Counted from the stretch's first letter, positions 1-5,829 are shown. The stretch: 6,881 nucleotides of DNA from an uncultured Haloferula sp. (GCA_946481625.1 CAMLOZ010000191.1:1-6881); one strand, 5' to 3'. Translations and numbers: made by a program. The notes: generated by a model not told the origin, from the letters alone.

Positions 1-306
1 GTTGCGGCGGCGGTTCTTCTCGATCGCCTGCTTCTGCGCGGTGGCTTTGTCGCGGCGGATTCCCTCGAAGGAGTCGCAGAGGGCCTCGCGTGCCAGGTAG
101 CGGTTCGTTTCCCGGGAGCGGCTTTCCTGGCACTTCACCTCCAGATTGCTGGGGATGTGTTTCAGATACACGCAGGAGTTCGTCTTGTTGATCTTCTGCC
201 CTCCCGACCCCGAGCCAAGGATGAACTTCTCCAGCAGGTCGTCCTCCGTGATGCCCAGCGAGGCCATCCGGTTTTCGAGTGCGGCCTGCTTTTCGGGACT
301 AACCAA
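1..306 (-). CDS. Peptide chain release factor-like protein (RF-1/GGQ domain only), 3' end outside window
   Basis: A small protein with the peptidyl-tRNA hydrolysis domain of class I release factors but no room for the N-terminal stop-codon recognition domains; 102 codons are visible and the C-terminus is cut by the window edge. The catalytic GGQ is at residues 35-37 in the context GSGSGGQKINKT, followed by NSCVYLKHIPS and a basic tail (KNRRR near the end). This pattern resembles mitochondrial MTRFR (C12orf65) and bacterial single-domain release-factor homologs that free peptides from stalled ribosomes; a rescue role is inference. The chosen start is TTG at 306, overlapping the panB stop by 8 nt, because the residues after it (VSPEKQAALENRM) look like the usual N-terminus of such proteins. 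ATG at 267 is the alternative and would leave 31 nt after panB. It is probably co-transcribed with panB. The family call is firm; the start and the exact role are less so. Confidence 0.85.
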   Translation of the reverse strand, partial: MVSPEKQAALENRMASLGITEDDLLEKFILGSGSGGQKINKTNSCVYLKHIPSNLEVKCQESRSRETNRYLAREALCDSFEGIRRDKATAQKQAIEKNRRRN

Positions 307-1087
307 GGTGGGAAATCGGAACCCGCTGTACCCGTTCACGGAAGGCGGCGGCAGCGGCGGTGATCTGAGGCGCGAGATTCGCTTCAGGCTTCGCGAATGG
401 CGGCACGAACCATGGGAAGGTGCCGATCAGGTCGGTAGCCACCGCCACCTCGCCATCGCAAGTGTGCTCCCCGCAACCGATGCCGATGGTCGGAACGCCG
501 ATCTGCCCGGTGATCCAAGCCGCGGTGGCGGGCACGACGCTCTCCAGCACCATGGCGAAAACCCCGGCATCGGCGAGCGCCTTGGCACCATCGAGCAGGG
601 CAGCGCTTTGCTCGGGAGTCTTGCCCTTCTTCTTGTAGCCTCCTTCTTCCAGCACGCGCTGCGGCAGCATGCCGAGGTGGCCGCAGACCGGGATCCCCGC
701 TTCCACGATCGCGCGGACCTTTTCCGCCTGGCGGACGCCGCCTTCCAGTTTCACGCCTTCGGCTCCCGCTTCGACAAGACGTCTGGCGTTCGCCAATGCG
801 GTCTCCGGATCGGGATAGCTGCCAATGGAGAGGTCGCCCACGACCAGCGCGCGCGGTTGTGCCCGCGCCACCGCCGCCACGTGGTGCAGCATGTGGTCCA
901 TGGTCACGTGGGTGGTATCCGGATAGCCCAGCACCACCATCCCGAGCGAATCGCCCACCAACAGGATGTCCACCCCGGCATCATCGAACAGGCGGGCCGT
1001 CGGGTAGTCATAGGCCGTCAGCATCGTCACCGGCGGGCCTGAGGCTTTCCGTCGGAGAATGGCGGCGGCTTTTTCGGAACCGGTCAC
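299..1087 (-). CDS. panB: 3-methyl-2-oxobutanoate hydroxymethyltransferase (ketopantoate hydroxymethyltransferase)
   Basis: Transfers a hydroxymethyl group from 5,10-methylene-tetrahydrofolate to 2-oxoisovalerate to make ketopantoate, the first committed step of pantothenate/CoA synthesis in the cytoplasm. The 262-residue length is normal for PanB. Family motifs are in order: TMLTAYDYPTA (21-31), GDSLGM with metal-binding D46, VGDLSIGSY with D85, KLEGG with E115, GHLGMLPQ (136-143), and the catalytic glutamate E182 in VLES. The start is GTG at 1087; the folK stop codon lies in frame four codons upstream, so no longer start is possible, and the N-terminal length fits. No Shine-Dalgarno sequence is visible. 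It lies 12 nt after folK and its 3' end probably overlaps the release-factor gene. panC is not in the window. Pairing panB with folK is common and is metabolically sensible, as PanB uses a folate cofactor. Confidence 0.97.
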   Translation of the reverse strand: MTGSEKAAAILRRKASGPPVTMLTAYDYPTARLFDDAGVDILLVGDSLGMVVLGYPDTTHVTMDHMLHHVAAVARAQPRALVVGDLSIGSYPDPETALANARRLVEAGAEGVKLEGGVRQAEKVRAIVEAGIPVCGHLGMLPQRVLEEGGYKKKGKTPEQSAALLDGAKALADAGVFAMVLESVVPATAAWITGQIGVPTIGIGCGEHTCDGEVAVATDLIGTFPWFVPPFAKPEANLAPQITAAAAAFRERVQRVPISHLG

Positions 1088-1099
1088 GGCAAGCTTGGA

Positions 1100-1630
1100 T
1101 TACCACGTCGCTTGGACAGTCACCAGCGGCGGTTCGCTAGAGTCAAGGTGGCGGAGGTGTTCCGCAATCGAAACCTGATCCCCGGGCAGAATCAAATCCG
1201 GCCGGATGTCCGCCAGCGGCTGGAGCACGAAGCGCCGGGAAGTCAGCCGGGGGTGGGGGAGATCCAGGATTTCCCCGTCGATCCGCTCGTCGCCGAAGTA
1301 AAGGATGTCCAGATCGATCACCCGGGGGGCATTACGCTCCGGGACGGCGGTCCGCCCGAGGTGGAACTCGATCCCCTGCGTCGCATCAAGCAAGTCATGG
1401 GGCGTTCCCGTGTACCCGATCTCAATCACCGTGTTGTAGAAGTCCGGCGAGCCCGGCGGGCAATCGACCGGCTCCGTCTGGTAAACGGGTGCCTGTAGCA
1501 GCGAGCCGGGCACCGCGATTTTCTTCAGCAAATCACGGGCATCCTGGAGATGCTTCAGACGGTTGCCGACGTTCGACCCGAGCGCGATTGCCACGCGGGG
1601 AACGGAAGACGGCAAGACGGCAGACATCAT
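1100..1630 (-). CDS. folK: 2-amino-4-hydroxy-6-hydroxymethyldihydropteridine pyrophosphokinase (HPPK)
   Basis: Transfers pyrophosphate from ATP to 6-hydroxymethyl-7,8-dihydropterin, the step before dihydropteroate synthase in folate synthesis. Taking the ATG at 1630 gives 176 residues, usual for stand-alone HPPK. Motifs: ALGSNVGNR (16-24), YQTEPVD (50-56), FYNTVIEI (64-71), PRVIDLDIL (102-110) with the two magnesium-binding aspartates D106 and D108, and LPHPRLTSRRFVLQPL (124-139). An open frame extends upstream to 1687, but its extra 19 residues lie inside dapB and look nothing like the family. The ATG at 1630 overlaps the dapB stop as ATGA, a classic coupling arrangement; a second ATG follows at once at 1627. 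No folP or folB fusion is present. Confidence 0.96.
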   Translation of the reverse strand: MMSAVLPSSVPRVAIALGSNVGNRLKHLQDARDLLKKIAVPGSLLQAPVYQTEPVDCPPGSPDFYNTVIEIGYTGTPHDLLDATQGIEFHLGRTAVPERNAPRVIDLDILYFGDERIDGEILDLPHPRLTSRRFVLQPLADIRPDLILPGDQVSIAEHLRHLDSSEPPLVTVQATW

Positions 1631-2364
1631 TTCAGCCCGAGGACATCCTGCATGTCGTAGAGGCCGGCGGGCTTGTCGTAGAGCCACACCGCGGCACGCA
1701 CGGCACCGGCGGCGAAGGTCAGGCGCGAACTCGCCTTGTGAGTGAGTTCGACCCGCTCGCCGTCCGCCGCGAAGATCACCGTGTGATCGCCCACCACGTC
1801 GCCGCCGCGCAGCGTGTGCATGCCGATCTCGCGGGGCGGACGCGGACCCACGTTGCCGAAGCGACCGTGTGCGATGTCCTGATCGTATCTCGTGCCCGTT
1901 TCCTCGTTGAGGATCTCGAGCAAGCGCCGCGCCGTGCCGGACGGCGCGTCGATCTTGTGCCGGTGGTGCATCTCGGTGACCTCGATGTCGAAGCGATCCT
2001 GGGTGAGGATTTGCGCGGCCTTCCGGGTGAGCCAGAAAAGGGTGTTCACACCGACCGAAAAGTTCGGCGCGTAAACGATCGGCAGCGTCTTCGCCGCCTC
2101 GCGGATCGCTTCGCGCTCCTCGTCGGTGTGACCGGTCGTGCCGATCACGAGGTGGGTCTTGTTCGCCAGCGCCGCATCCAGCAACTCGCGGGTGAACTTG
2201 TGCATGGTGAAATCGATCACCGTGTTCGCCTGCGCGATGGCTGCGGCGAGGTTCTCACCCGCGTCGTGGGTCGAGGCGACGGTGACGGCCGGTTCCTGGT
2301 TGGCCGCCTGCAGGACGGCCTGGCCCATACGGCCCGATTTGCCGGTGACGAGAAGCTGGATCAT
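1627..2364 (-). CDS. dapB: 4-hydroxy-tetrahydrodipicolinate reductase
   Basis: NAD(P)H-dependent reduction of 4-hydroxy-tetrahydrodipicolinate to tetrahydrodipicolinate, the second dedicated step of the diaminopimelate/lysine pathway. The protein is 245 residues, in the short class of DapB (E. coli has 273). Visible signatures: nucleotide-binding GKSGRMGQA (8-16), VIDFT (49-53), IGTTGH (74-79), APNFSVGVN (99-107), and the family signature EMHHRHKIDAPSGTA (131-145) with the catalytic histidine H133 and lysine K137. A GGDVVGDHTVIF segment follows in the C-terminal half. The start is ATG at 2364, giving the normal N-terminus directly before the Rossmann motif. It follows dapA after 30 nt and is coupled to folK through the ATGA overlap. 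There is no clear Shine-Dalgarno sequence. Confidence 0.97.
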   Translation of the reverse strand: MIQLLVTGKSGRMGQAVLQAANQEPAVTVASTHDAGENLAAAIAQANTVIDFTMHKFTRELLDAALANKTHLVIGTTGHTDEEREAIREAAKTLPIVYAPNFSVGVNTLFWLTRKAAQILTQDRFDIEVTEMHHRHKIDAPSGTARRLLEILNEETGTRYDQDIAHGRFGNVGPRPPREIGMHTLRGGDVVGDHTVIFAADGERVELTHKASSRLTFAAGAVRAAVWLYDKPAGLYDMQDVLGLK

Positions 2365-2394
2365 GTGCGTTGCGTTGGATAGCCGCAGGCGGGA

Positions 2395-3279
2395 TCAGGC
2401 GAGAAGCCCGAATTCGGTCAGAAGCGCCCGGAGTTGAACCTTCGCCGCATCCGAAAGCGGGGCGAGCGGCAGGCGCAGCTCTTCGGTGCAGTGGCCTTGG
2501 AAAGCGACCGCGGTCTTGATCGGCACGGGATTCACATCGAGGGACATCAGGCCGCGGAAGAGCGGATACCACTTCTTCTGCTGGGCCAGCGCGGCCGGAA
2601 AATCCCCGTCCAGGCAGGTCTGTACCAGCTTCACCAGCACCTCCGGAACGAGATTCGACGCCACCGAAACCAAGCCCGCGGCACCGCAGGCCATGAAGGG
2701 AAGGGTCAGCGGATCGTCGCCGGAAAGGATCGAGAAATCGGCAGGCACCGCTTGGAAAAGCTGGTTCACGCGCTCCACCGAGCCGCCCGCTTCCTTGATC
2801 GAGACGATGTTCTTGCAGTCCGCCGCAAGCCGGGCGGTGGTTTCCACGCCGATTTCCACGCCGCTGCGGCCGGGCACGCTGTAAAGCATCACCGGCAGCG
2901 AGGTGTTTTCGGCCACGGTCCGGAAGTGCCGGTAAATCCCCTCCTGCGATGGCTTGTTGTAGTAGGGGCAGACCTGCAGCGTGCCCGTCGCGCCGACCTT
3001 CTCGGCCGCCTGGGTCAGTTCGATCGCCTCCTTGGTCGCGTTCGCACCGGTTCCGGCCACCACCTGGCAGCGGCCCGCGGCATATTCCACGGCAAGACGG
3101 ATCACCTCGATGTGCTCGTCCGTATCGACGGTCGGCGATTCCCCGGTGGTGCCGACCGGCACGATCCCCGTGATCCCCGTCGCCACCTGACGCTCGATCC
3201 GGGCTTTGAAGGCCGCGGTATCGATACGGTCGTCACGGAACGGGGTAATCAGCGCGGTGTAGGTGCCTCGGAACGTCAT
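2395..3279 (-). CDS. dapA: 4-hydroxy-tetrahydrodipicolinate synthase (DHDPS)
   Basis: Condenses pyruvate with aspartate semialdehyde, the entry step of diaminopimelate/lysine synthesis. The 294-residue length is typical of the TIM-barrel DHDPS family, and the N-terminal 100-odd residues align with E. coli DapA without gaps. Active-site residues: T44/T45 in VGTTGES, Y107 in CPYYNKPSQEG, Y133 and R138 in LYSVPGRSG, and Schiff-base lysine K162 in SIKEAGG. Allosteric lysine-site positions known from E. coli are largely kept (S48, H56, N80, E84, Y106), while A49 is P and H53 is T, so lysine feedback is plausible (inference). The start is ATG at 3279. It lies 67 nt after the vapC stop, is followed by dapB, and is the likely first gene of the dapAB-folK-panB unit. 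No convincing -35/-10 pair or Shine-Dalgarno sequence was found upstream. Confidence 0.97.
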   Translation of the reverse strand: MTFRGTYTALITPFRDDRIDTAAFKARIERQVATGITGIVPVGTTGESPTVDTDEHIEVIRLAVEYAAGRCQVVAGTGANATKEAIELTQAAEKVGATGTLQVCPYYNKPSQEGIYRHFRTVAENTSLPVMLYSVPGRSGVEIGVETTARLAADCKNIVSIKEAGGSVERVNQLFQAVPADFSILSGDDPLTLPFMACGAAGLVSVASNLVPEVLVKLVQTCLDGDFPAALAQQKKWYPLFRGLMSLDVNPVPIKTAVAFQGHCTEELRLPLAPLSDAAKVQLRALLTEFGLLA

Positions 3280-3346
3280 GGCGCGCGGAGAATGAACATC
3301 CGCCGCCGCTCTTCAACCCGTAACCCGGCGATTGTGAATTTTCCCG

Positions 3347-3718
3347 TCACATTCGGTAGGGCACGTGGACATCCGCGGAGTCCGCCGGGAAATCCCGCGA
3401 ATTCCGGGTGATCAGCCGGGTGCCCATCAAGCGGGCCGAAGCCAGTATGATCGCGTCCGGAAGCTTGAGTTTGGGAACGTGGTGCTTGCGCAAGGTCAGC
3501 GCCGCCTCGGCCACATCTTCGGTGATTTCCATCACATCGAATTGAGCAAGAAAGGTGCGCGCGATGTCTTCCCCCGGCGTGTCCTTCACCCCGGCCAATA
3601 CTTCCATCCATGTAATGCGGCTAATGCAGCGGCGACCATAGGGAGCTGTGGCCACTTGAGCTTCCGGAATACCGTTCAGGAAGTCGATGAGGATGTTCGT
3701 ATCGAAGAAGCCGGTCAC
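3347..3718 (-). CDS. vapC: VapC-type PIN-domain ribonuclease toxin
   Basis: Toxin of a type II toxin-antitoxin pair; PIN-domain VapC toxins are magnesium-dependent ribonucleases, often cutting tRNA or rRNA. The 123-residue length is typical. The acidic active site is intact: D6 in FFDTNILIDF, E39 in WMEVLAGV, D88 in LPDAIILASA, and the closing motif LITRNSRDF (102-110) with N106 and D109. It therefore looks functional rather than decayed. The start is GTG at 3718; an in-frame stop just upstream excludes a longer protein. It follows vapB by 23 nt, the usual antitoxin-first order. The RNA target cannot be read from sequence, so 'vapC' is a family-level name. Confidence 0.92.
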   Translation of the reverse strand: MTGFFDTNILIDFLNGIPEAQVATAPYGRRCISRITWMEVLAGVKDTPGEDIARTFLAQFDVMEITEDVAEAALTLRKHHVPKLKLPDAIILASARLMGTRLITRNSRDFPADSADVHVPYRM

Positions 3719-3741
3719 GGTATTTCAGGAACGTGATTGGC

Positions 3742-4008
3742 TCATTCCCATTCGCCGCGCAGCTCGTCCTGATACGCTTGGGCCTCCCCATAGTAGCCCT
3801 TGAGCGAGCCAAAACCGGTAAGCGGCTTCGGCACGGCGGGGGCCTTGCTTTTCCGGATCACGTACTCAGCCACAGCTTCCCGAAGGACGGTTGCCCGTGA
3901 AACCGATTGCTGCTCCGCGACCTCGTCCAAGCGTCCCACGTCCTCATCGGGTAGATCCACGATGGTACGCTTGGTCGAACCACGGTAGTTCGACTTCCTT
4001 CTTTCCAT
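3742..4008 (-). CDS. vapB: VapB-type ribbon-helix-helix antitoxin
   Basis: Antitoxin partner of the downstream PIN-domain toxin. The 88-residue protein has an N-terminal ribbon-helix-helix DNA-binding domain: a basic start (MERRKSNYRG), a beta strand KRTIVDLP (13-20), then two helices around DEDVGRLDEVAEQ and SRATVLREAVAEYV (37-50). A linker rich in K, A and P leads to a C-terminal segment with aromatic and acidic residues (YYGEAQAYQDELRGEWE), where such antitoxins usually wrap the toxin. The start is ATG at 4008. It begins with rare-looking AGA AGG arginine codons, and the gene and its upstream DNA are less GC-rich than the neighbours, consistent with acquisition. It probably represses its own promoter through the palindrome just upstream. 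Confidence 0.9.
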   Translation of the reverse strand: MERRKSNYRGSTKRTIVDLPDEDVGRLDEVAEQQSVSRATVLREAVAEYVIRKSKAPAVPKPLTGFGSLKGYYGEAQAYQDELRGEWE

Positions 4009-4014
4009 GCCTTC

Positions 4015-4043
4015 AACCTAGAGGATCTCAGGGGTGATGTCAA
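4015..4043 (-). promoter_or_regulatory. Candidate vapBC promoter
   Basis: On the minus strand a perfect -35 hexamer TTGACA (4043-4038) is followed after exactly 17 nt by TAGGTT (4020-4015), a weak -10 that keeps T1, A2 and T6 of the consensus. Transcription would start about at the vapB ATG, so the message would be leaderless or nearly so. That fits the lack of a properly spaced Shine-Dalgarno sequence; GAAGG sits only 1 nt before the ATG. The weak -10 keeps confidence modest. Confidence 0.45.
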
Positions 4044-4078
4044 TTTTTGTCATCATGTGATGACTAAATTCAACATCA
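4035..4078. promoter_or_regulatory. Nested inverted repeat, probable VapB operator
   Basis: The core is a perfect palindrome, GTCATCA-TG-TGATGAC (4049-4064). It lies within a larger imperfect one centred on the same point, with outer arms TGATGT (4035-4040) and ACATCA (4073-4078); 17 of 21 positions pair. TGATG/CATCA half-sites therefore occur four times, each orientation repeated 23 bp apart. The left outer arm overlaps the candidate -35 box of vapB. Ribbon-helix-helix antitoxins typically bind such repeats and autoregulate, so this is the best operator candidate. A 2-nt loop and no T-run make a terminator unlikely. Confidence 0.6.
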
Positions 4079-4084
4079 AGAACT

Positions 4085-4897
4085 CTAAACCTCAATATCG
4101 CCCTCGAAGACGAAGTCGGCCGGACCGGTGAGGGTCACGTTGGTGAAGGTCGATTCCCCGGTTTTCTCGAAGCCGATTTCCAGGGTGTCGCCCCCCTTCA
4201 CGTCCACCTTGATCGGCGAGGGAACCCCGTCGAGAAGGTGGTGCATCAGCGCGCAGGCCACCATGCCGGTGCCGCAGGCCAGGGTCTCGTCCTCCACTCC
4301 GCGTTCGTAGGTGCGGATCGCGATGTGCCCGGGCGCGAGGACCGCGGCGAAATTCGCGTTCGTTCCCGCCGGCGCGAAAGCCTGGTGGTAACGGATCGCC
4401 GCCCCGTGCCGCACGACCTCGGTGCCCGGCAGGTCCGCCACGAAGGCGACGACGTGGGGCACGCCCGTGTTGATGAAATGCAGCGTCGCATTGAGGTCCG
4501 GGATCTTCACTCCGGTATCGAGCTTGAGATCCTTCGGCTCGGACATCGCGATGCGGACTTCGTCGTCCACCAACTCGGCGGCCAGTGTGCCGGCGATGGT
4601 CTCGAAGGTCACCCGGTCCGGTGAACCTTCCAAAAGAGCCGCCGTGAAGCGTCCGAAACAGCGCGCCCCGTTGCCACACATCTCCGCCTCGCCGCCATCC
4701 GCATTGTAATAGCGGAACTTGAAATCCGCTCCGTTCTCGGCCGGTTCCACCGCGAGCAGGCCGTCCGCCCCGATGCCGCGGTGGCGGTCGCAGAGACCCT
4801 CGATCTGGTCTTTGGTCAACTCGGTGGAGAGGTCGCGGTTGTCGATGACAACGAAGTCGTTGCCGGCGCCGTTCATCTTGTAGAAGTGCAGGAGCAT
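4085..4897 (-). CDS. dapF: Diaminopimelate epimerase
   Basis: Interconverts LL- and meso-diaminopimelate without a cofactor, supplying meso-DAP for peptidoglycan and for lysine. The protein is 270 residues. The two catalytic cysteines are present: C74 in EMCGNGARC (72-80) and C208 in LACGTGMVA (206-214). Other family marks are the N-terminal FYKMNGAGNDFVVIDN (5-20), RHRGIGADGLL (38-48), FINTGVPHVV (141-150), PAGTNANFA (176-184) and RTYERGVEDET (195-205). ATG at 4897 is chosen because it places the KMNGAGNDF motif at the usual distance from the N-terminus. A TTG at 4915 would add six residues encoded by part of a tandem repeat and is unlikely. It lies between trpA and vapB, separated from dapA/dapB by the toxin-antitoxin pair. 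Confidence 0.97.
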   Translation of the reverse strand: MLLHFYKMNGAGNDFVVIDNRDLSTELTKDQIEGLCDRHRGIGADGLLAVEPAENGADFKFRYYNADGGEAEMCGNGARCFGRFTAALLEGSPDRVTFETIAGTLAAELVDDEVRIAMSEPKDLKLDTGVKIPDLNATLHFINTGVPHVVAFVADLPGTEVVRHGAAIRYHQAFAPAGTNANFAAVLAPGHIAIRTYERGVEDETLACGTGMVACALMHHLLDGVPSPIKVDVKGGDTLEIGFEKTGESTFTNVTLTGPADFVFEGDIEV

Positions 4898-4906
4898 GCG
4901 GTGGGG

Positions 4907-4934
4907 AAGTTCCAAATTCTAAGTTCCAAGTTCC
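4907..4934 (-). repeat. Short tandem repeat, four 7-bp units, between trpA and dapF
   Basis: On the minus strand the units read GGAACTT, GGAACTT, AGAATTT, GGAACTT: three identical heptamers and one with two changes. The array lies in the 52-nt gap between the trpA stop and the dapF ATG. GGAA(C/T)TT-type heptamer arrays are, as I recall, common in intergenic DNA of some Planctomycetes-Verrucomicrobia genomes; that is memory, not a search. No function can be assigned. Confidence 0.75.
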
Positions 4935-4949
4935 AGGAAAGGCAGGGCT

Positions 4950-5744
4950 TCAGACGGACTTGGTGGCTCGGATGAGCGGGGTGACGAATTCGCGCACGGC
5001 TTCGGCGGCGCGGTCGGGGTTGAGTTCGATCTGCTTCACGATGGCCGAGCCGACAATCACCCCGTCCGAGGTTTTCGCAACCATCTCGGCCTGGTCGGAC
5101 CGGGTGATCCCGAAACCGACACAAACCGGGATGTCGGTGTGCGCCTTGATCTTGGCGACCTGTGCCCCGATGCCTTCCGATGGAACTCCGTGGGCACCGG
5201 TCACGCCGGTGCGGGAAAGCGCGTAGATGAACCCGTCGCCGCTTTGTGCCAGGAGCTTCACCCGCTCGTCGGGAGTGGTTGGCGCGATCAGGCGGATGTG
5301 CTTCAGGCCTTCGCCCTTGGCCAGATCCGCGTTCTCCTTCGCCTCGTCCGGCGGCAGGTCGAGCAGGAGGATACCGTCGGCACCCGCCGCTGCGGCGTCG
5401 GCATGGAACTTCTCGAAGCCGTAGGTGAAGACCGGGTTGAGGTAGGTGAAGAGCACGATCGGTGTCTCGTGGGTCTTGCGGAATTCCCGGATCAGCTCCA
5501 GCGAGCGCGGGGTCGTCATTCCGGCCTTCAGCGCCCGGTCGGCCGCCATCTGGTTCACGATGCCGTCGGCGAGGGGATCGGAGAAGGGCAGTCCCAGTTC
5601 GATGATGTCCGAACCCGCGTCCGCGAGGGTCTTCACGACCTCCAGCGAGGCCTCGAAGGAAGGATCGCCGGCGGCGACATAGGCGACGAAGGCTTTCTTT
5701 CCTTCAGAGCGGAGCCGTGCAAAGGCGGCGTCGATTCGATTCAT
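4950..5744 (-). CDS. trpA: Tryptophan synthase alpha subunit
   Basis: Cleaves indole-3-glycerol phosphate to indole and glyceraldehyde-3-phosphate, passing indole to the beta subunit. The 264-residue TIM-barrel protein has catalytic E49 (in DIIELGLPFSDP) and D60 (in LADG) at exactly the classical positions. Other marks are FTYLNPVFTYG (99-109), LLLDLPPDEA (127-136), APTTPDER (154-161), YALSRTGVTG (174-183), CVGFGI (208-213) and GVIVGSAIV (228-236). After D60 the sequence is GIVNQ rather than the widespread GPTIQ. The start is ATG at 5744, giving the normal N-terminus NRIDAAFARLR. trpB is not adjacent: the 5' neighbour is the divergent nuo cluster and the 3' neighbour is dapF, 52 nt away. Confidence 0.97.
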   Translation of the reverse strand: MNRIDAAFARLRSEGKKAFVAYVAAGDPSFEASLEVVKTLADAGSDIIELGLPFSDPLADGIVNQMAADRALKAGMTTPRSLELIREFRKTHETPIVLFTYLNPVFTYGFEKFHADAAAAGADGILLLDLPPDEAKENADLAKGEGLKHIRLIAPTTPDERVKLLAQSGDGFIYALSRTGVTGAHGVPSEGIGAQVAKIKAHTDIPVCVGFGITRSDQAEMVAKTSDGVIVGSAIVKQIELNPDRAAEAVREFVTPLIRATKSV

Positions 5745-5748
5745 GGGC

Positions 5749-5775
5749 GGCGGAGATTCCGCGCTTCCCTCCGCC
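5749..5775 (-). other. Possible hairpin in the trpA leader
   Basis: On the minus strand GGCGGAG (5775-5769) can pair with CTCCGCC (5755-5749) across a 13-nt loop, with the stem ending 4 nt before the trpA ATG. The 5' arm overlaps the only Shine-Dalgarno-like run (GGAGGG) in the leader. In such GC-rich DNA a 7-bp stem can arise by chance, so a regulatory role is only a possibility. Confidence 0.25.
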
Positions 5776-5829
5776 CTGACAAGAGCGGAGACGAATTGTC
5801 GTGAGGCTGGCGCGGGGGATCCGGCGGGC

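Noticed and set aside
146..1042. A 298-codon plus-strand open frame opposite panB and the release-factor gene.
   Set aside because: It is the antisense frame of panB, with composition typical of such shadows; panB on the other strand has all its motifs.
1631..1687. Upstream extension of folK by 19 residues.
   Set aside because: The extra residues lie inside dapB and do not fit the HPPK N-terminus; the ATGA overlap at 1627-1630 gives the normal start.
1489..2382. A 297-codon plus-strand open frame opposite dapB and the start of folK.
   Set aside because: Antisense to clearly real genes, very rich in R, V and H, and with no recognisable domain.
3332..3338. TTGTGAA, a Rex-like half-site, between vapC and dapA.
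   Set aside because: The second half-site is missing (CCCGTCA instead of TTCACAA); a single 7-mer is expected by chance in a window of this size.
3280..3346. Possible terminator between vapC and dapA (CGCCG/CGGCG pairing).
   Set aside because: The stem is only 5 bp with a long loop and there is no T-run after it on the minus strand.
2434..3411. A 325-codon plus-strand open frame opposite dapA.
   Set aside because: Same reasoning: it is antisense to a complete, motif-verified dapA.
4049..4064. The inner vapB palindrome as a terminator for dapF.
   Set aside because: The 2-nt loop is too small, and the sequence after it in the dapF direction is an A-run, not T; operator use fits better.
4898..4915. 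TTG start for dapF six codons upstream of the ATG.
   Set aside because: It begins within the heptamer repeat, and the added residues are not part of the DapF N-terminus.
5777..5800. TGACAA ... TTGTC inverted pair in the trpA/nuoB gap.
   Set aside because: Only 5 bp pair and the spacing is loose; not distinguishable from chance.
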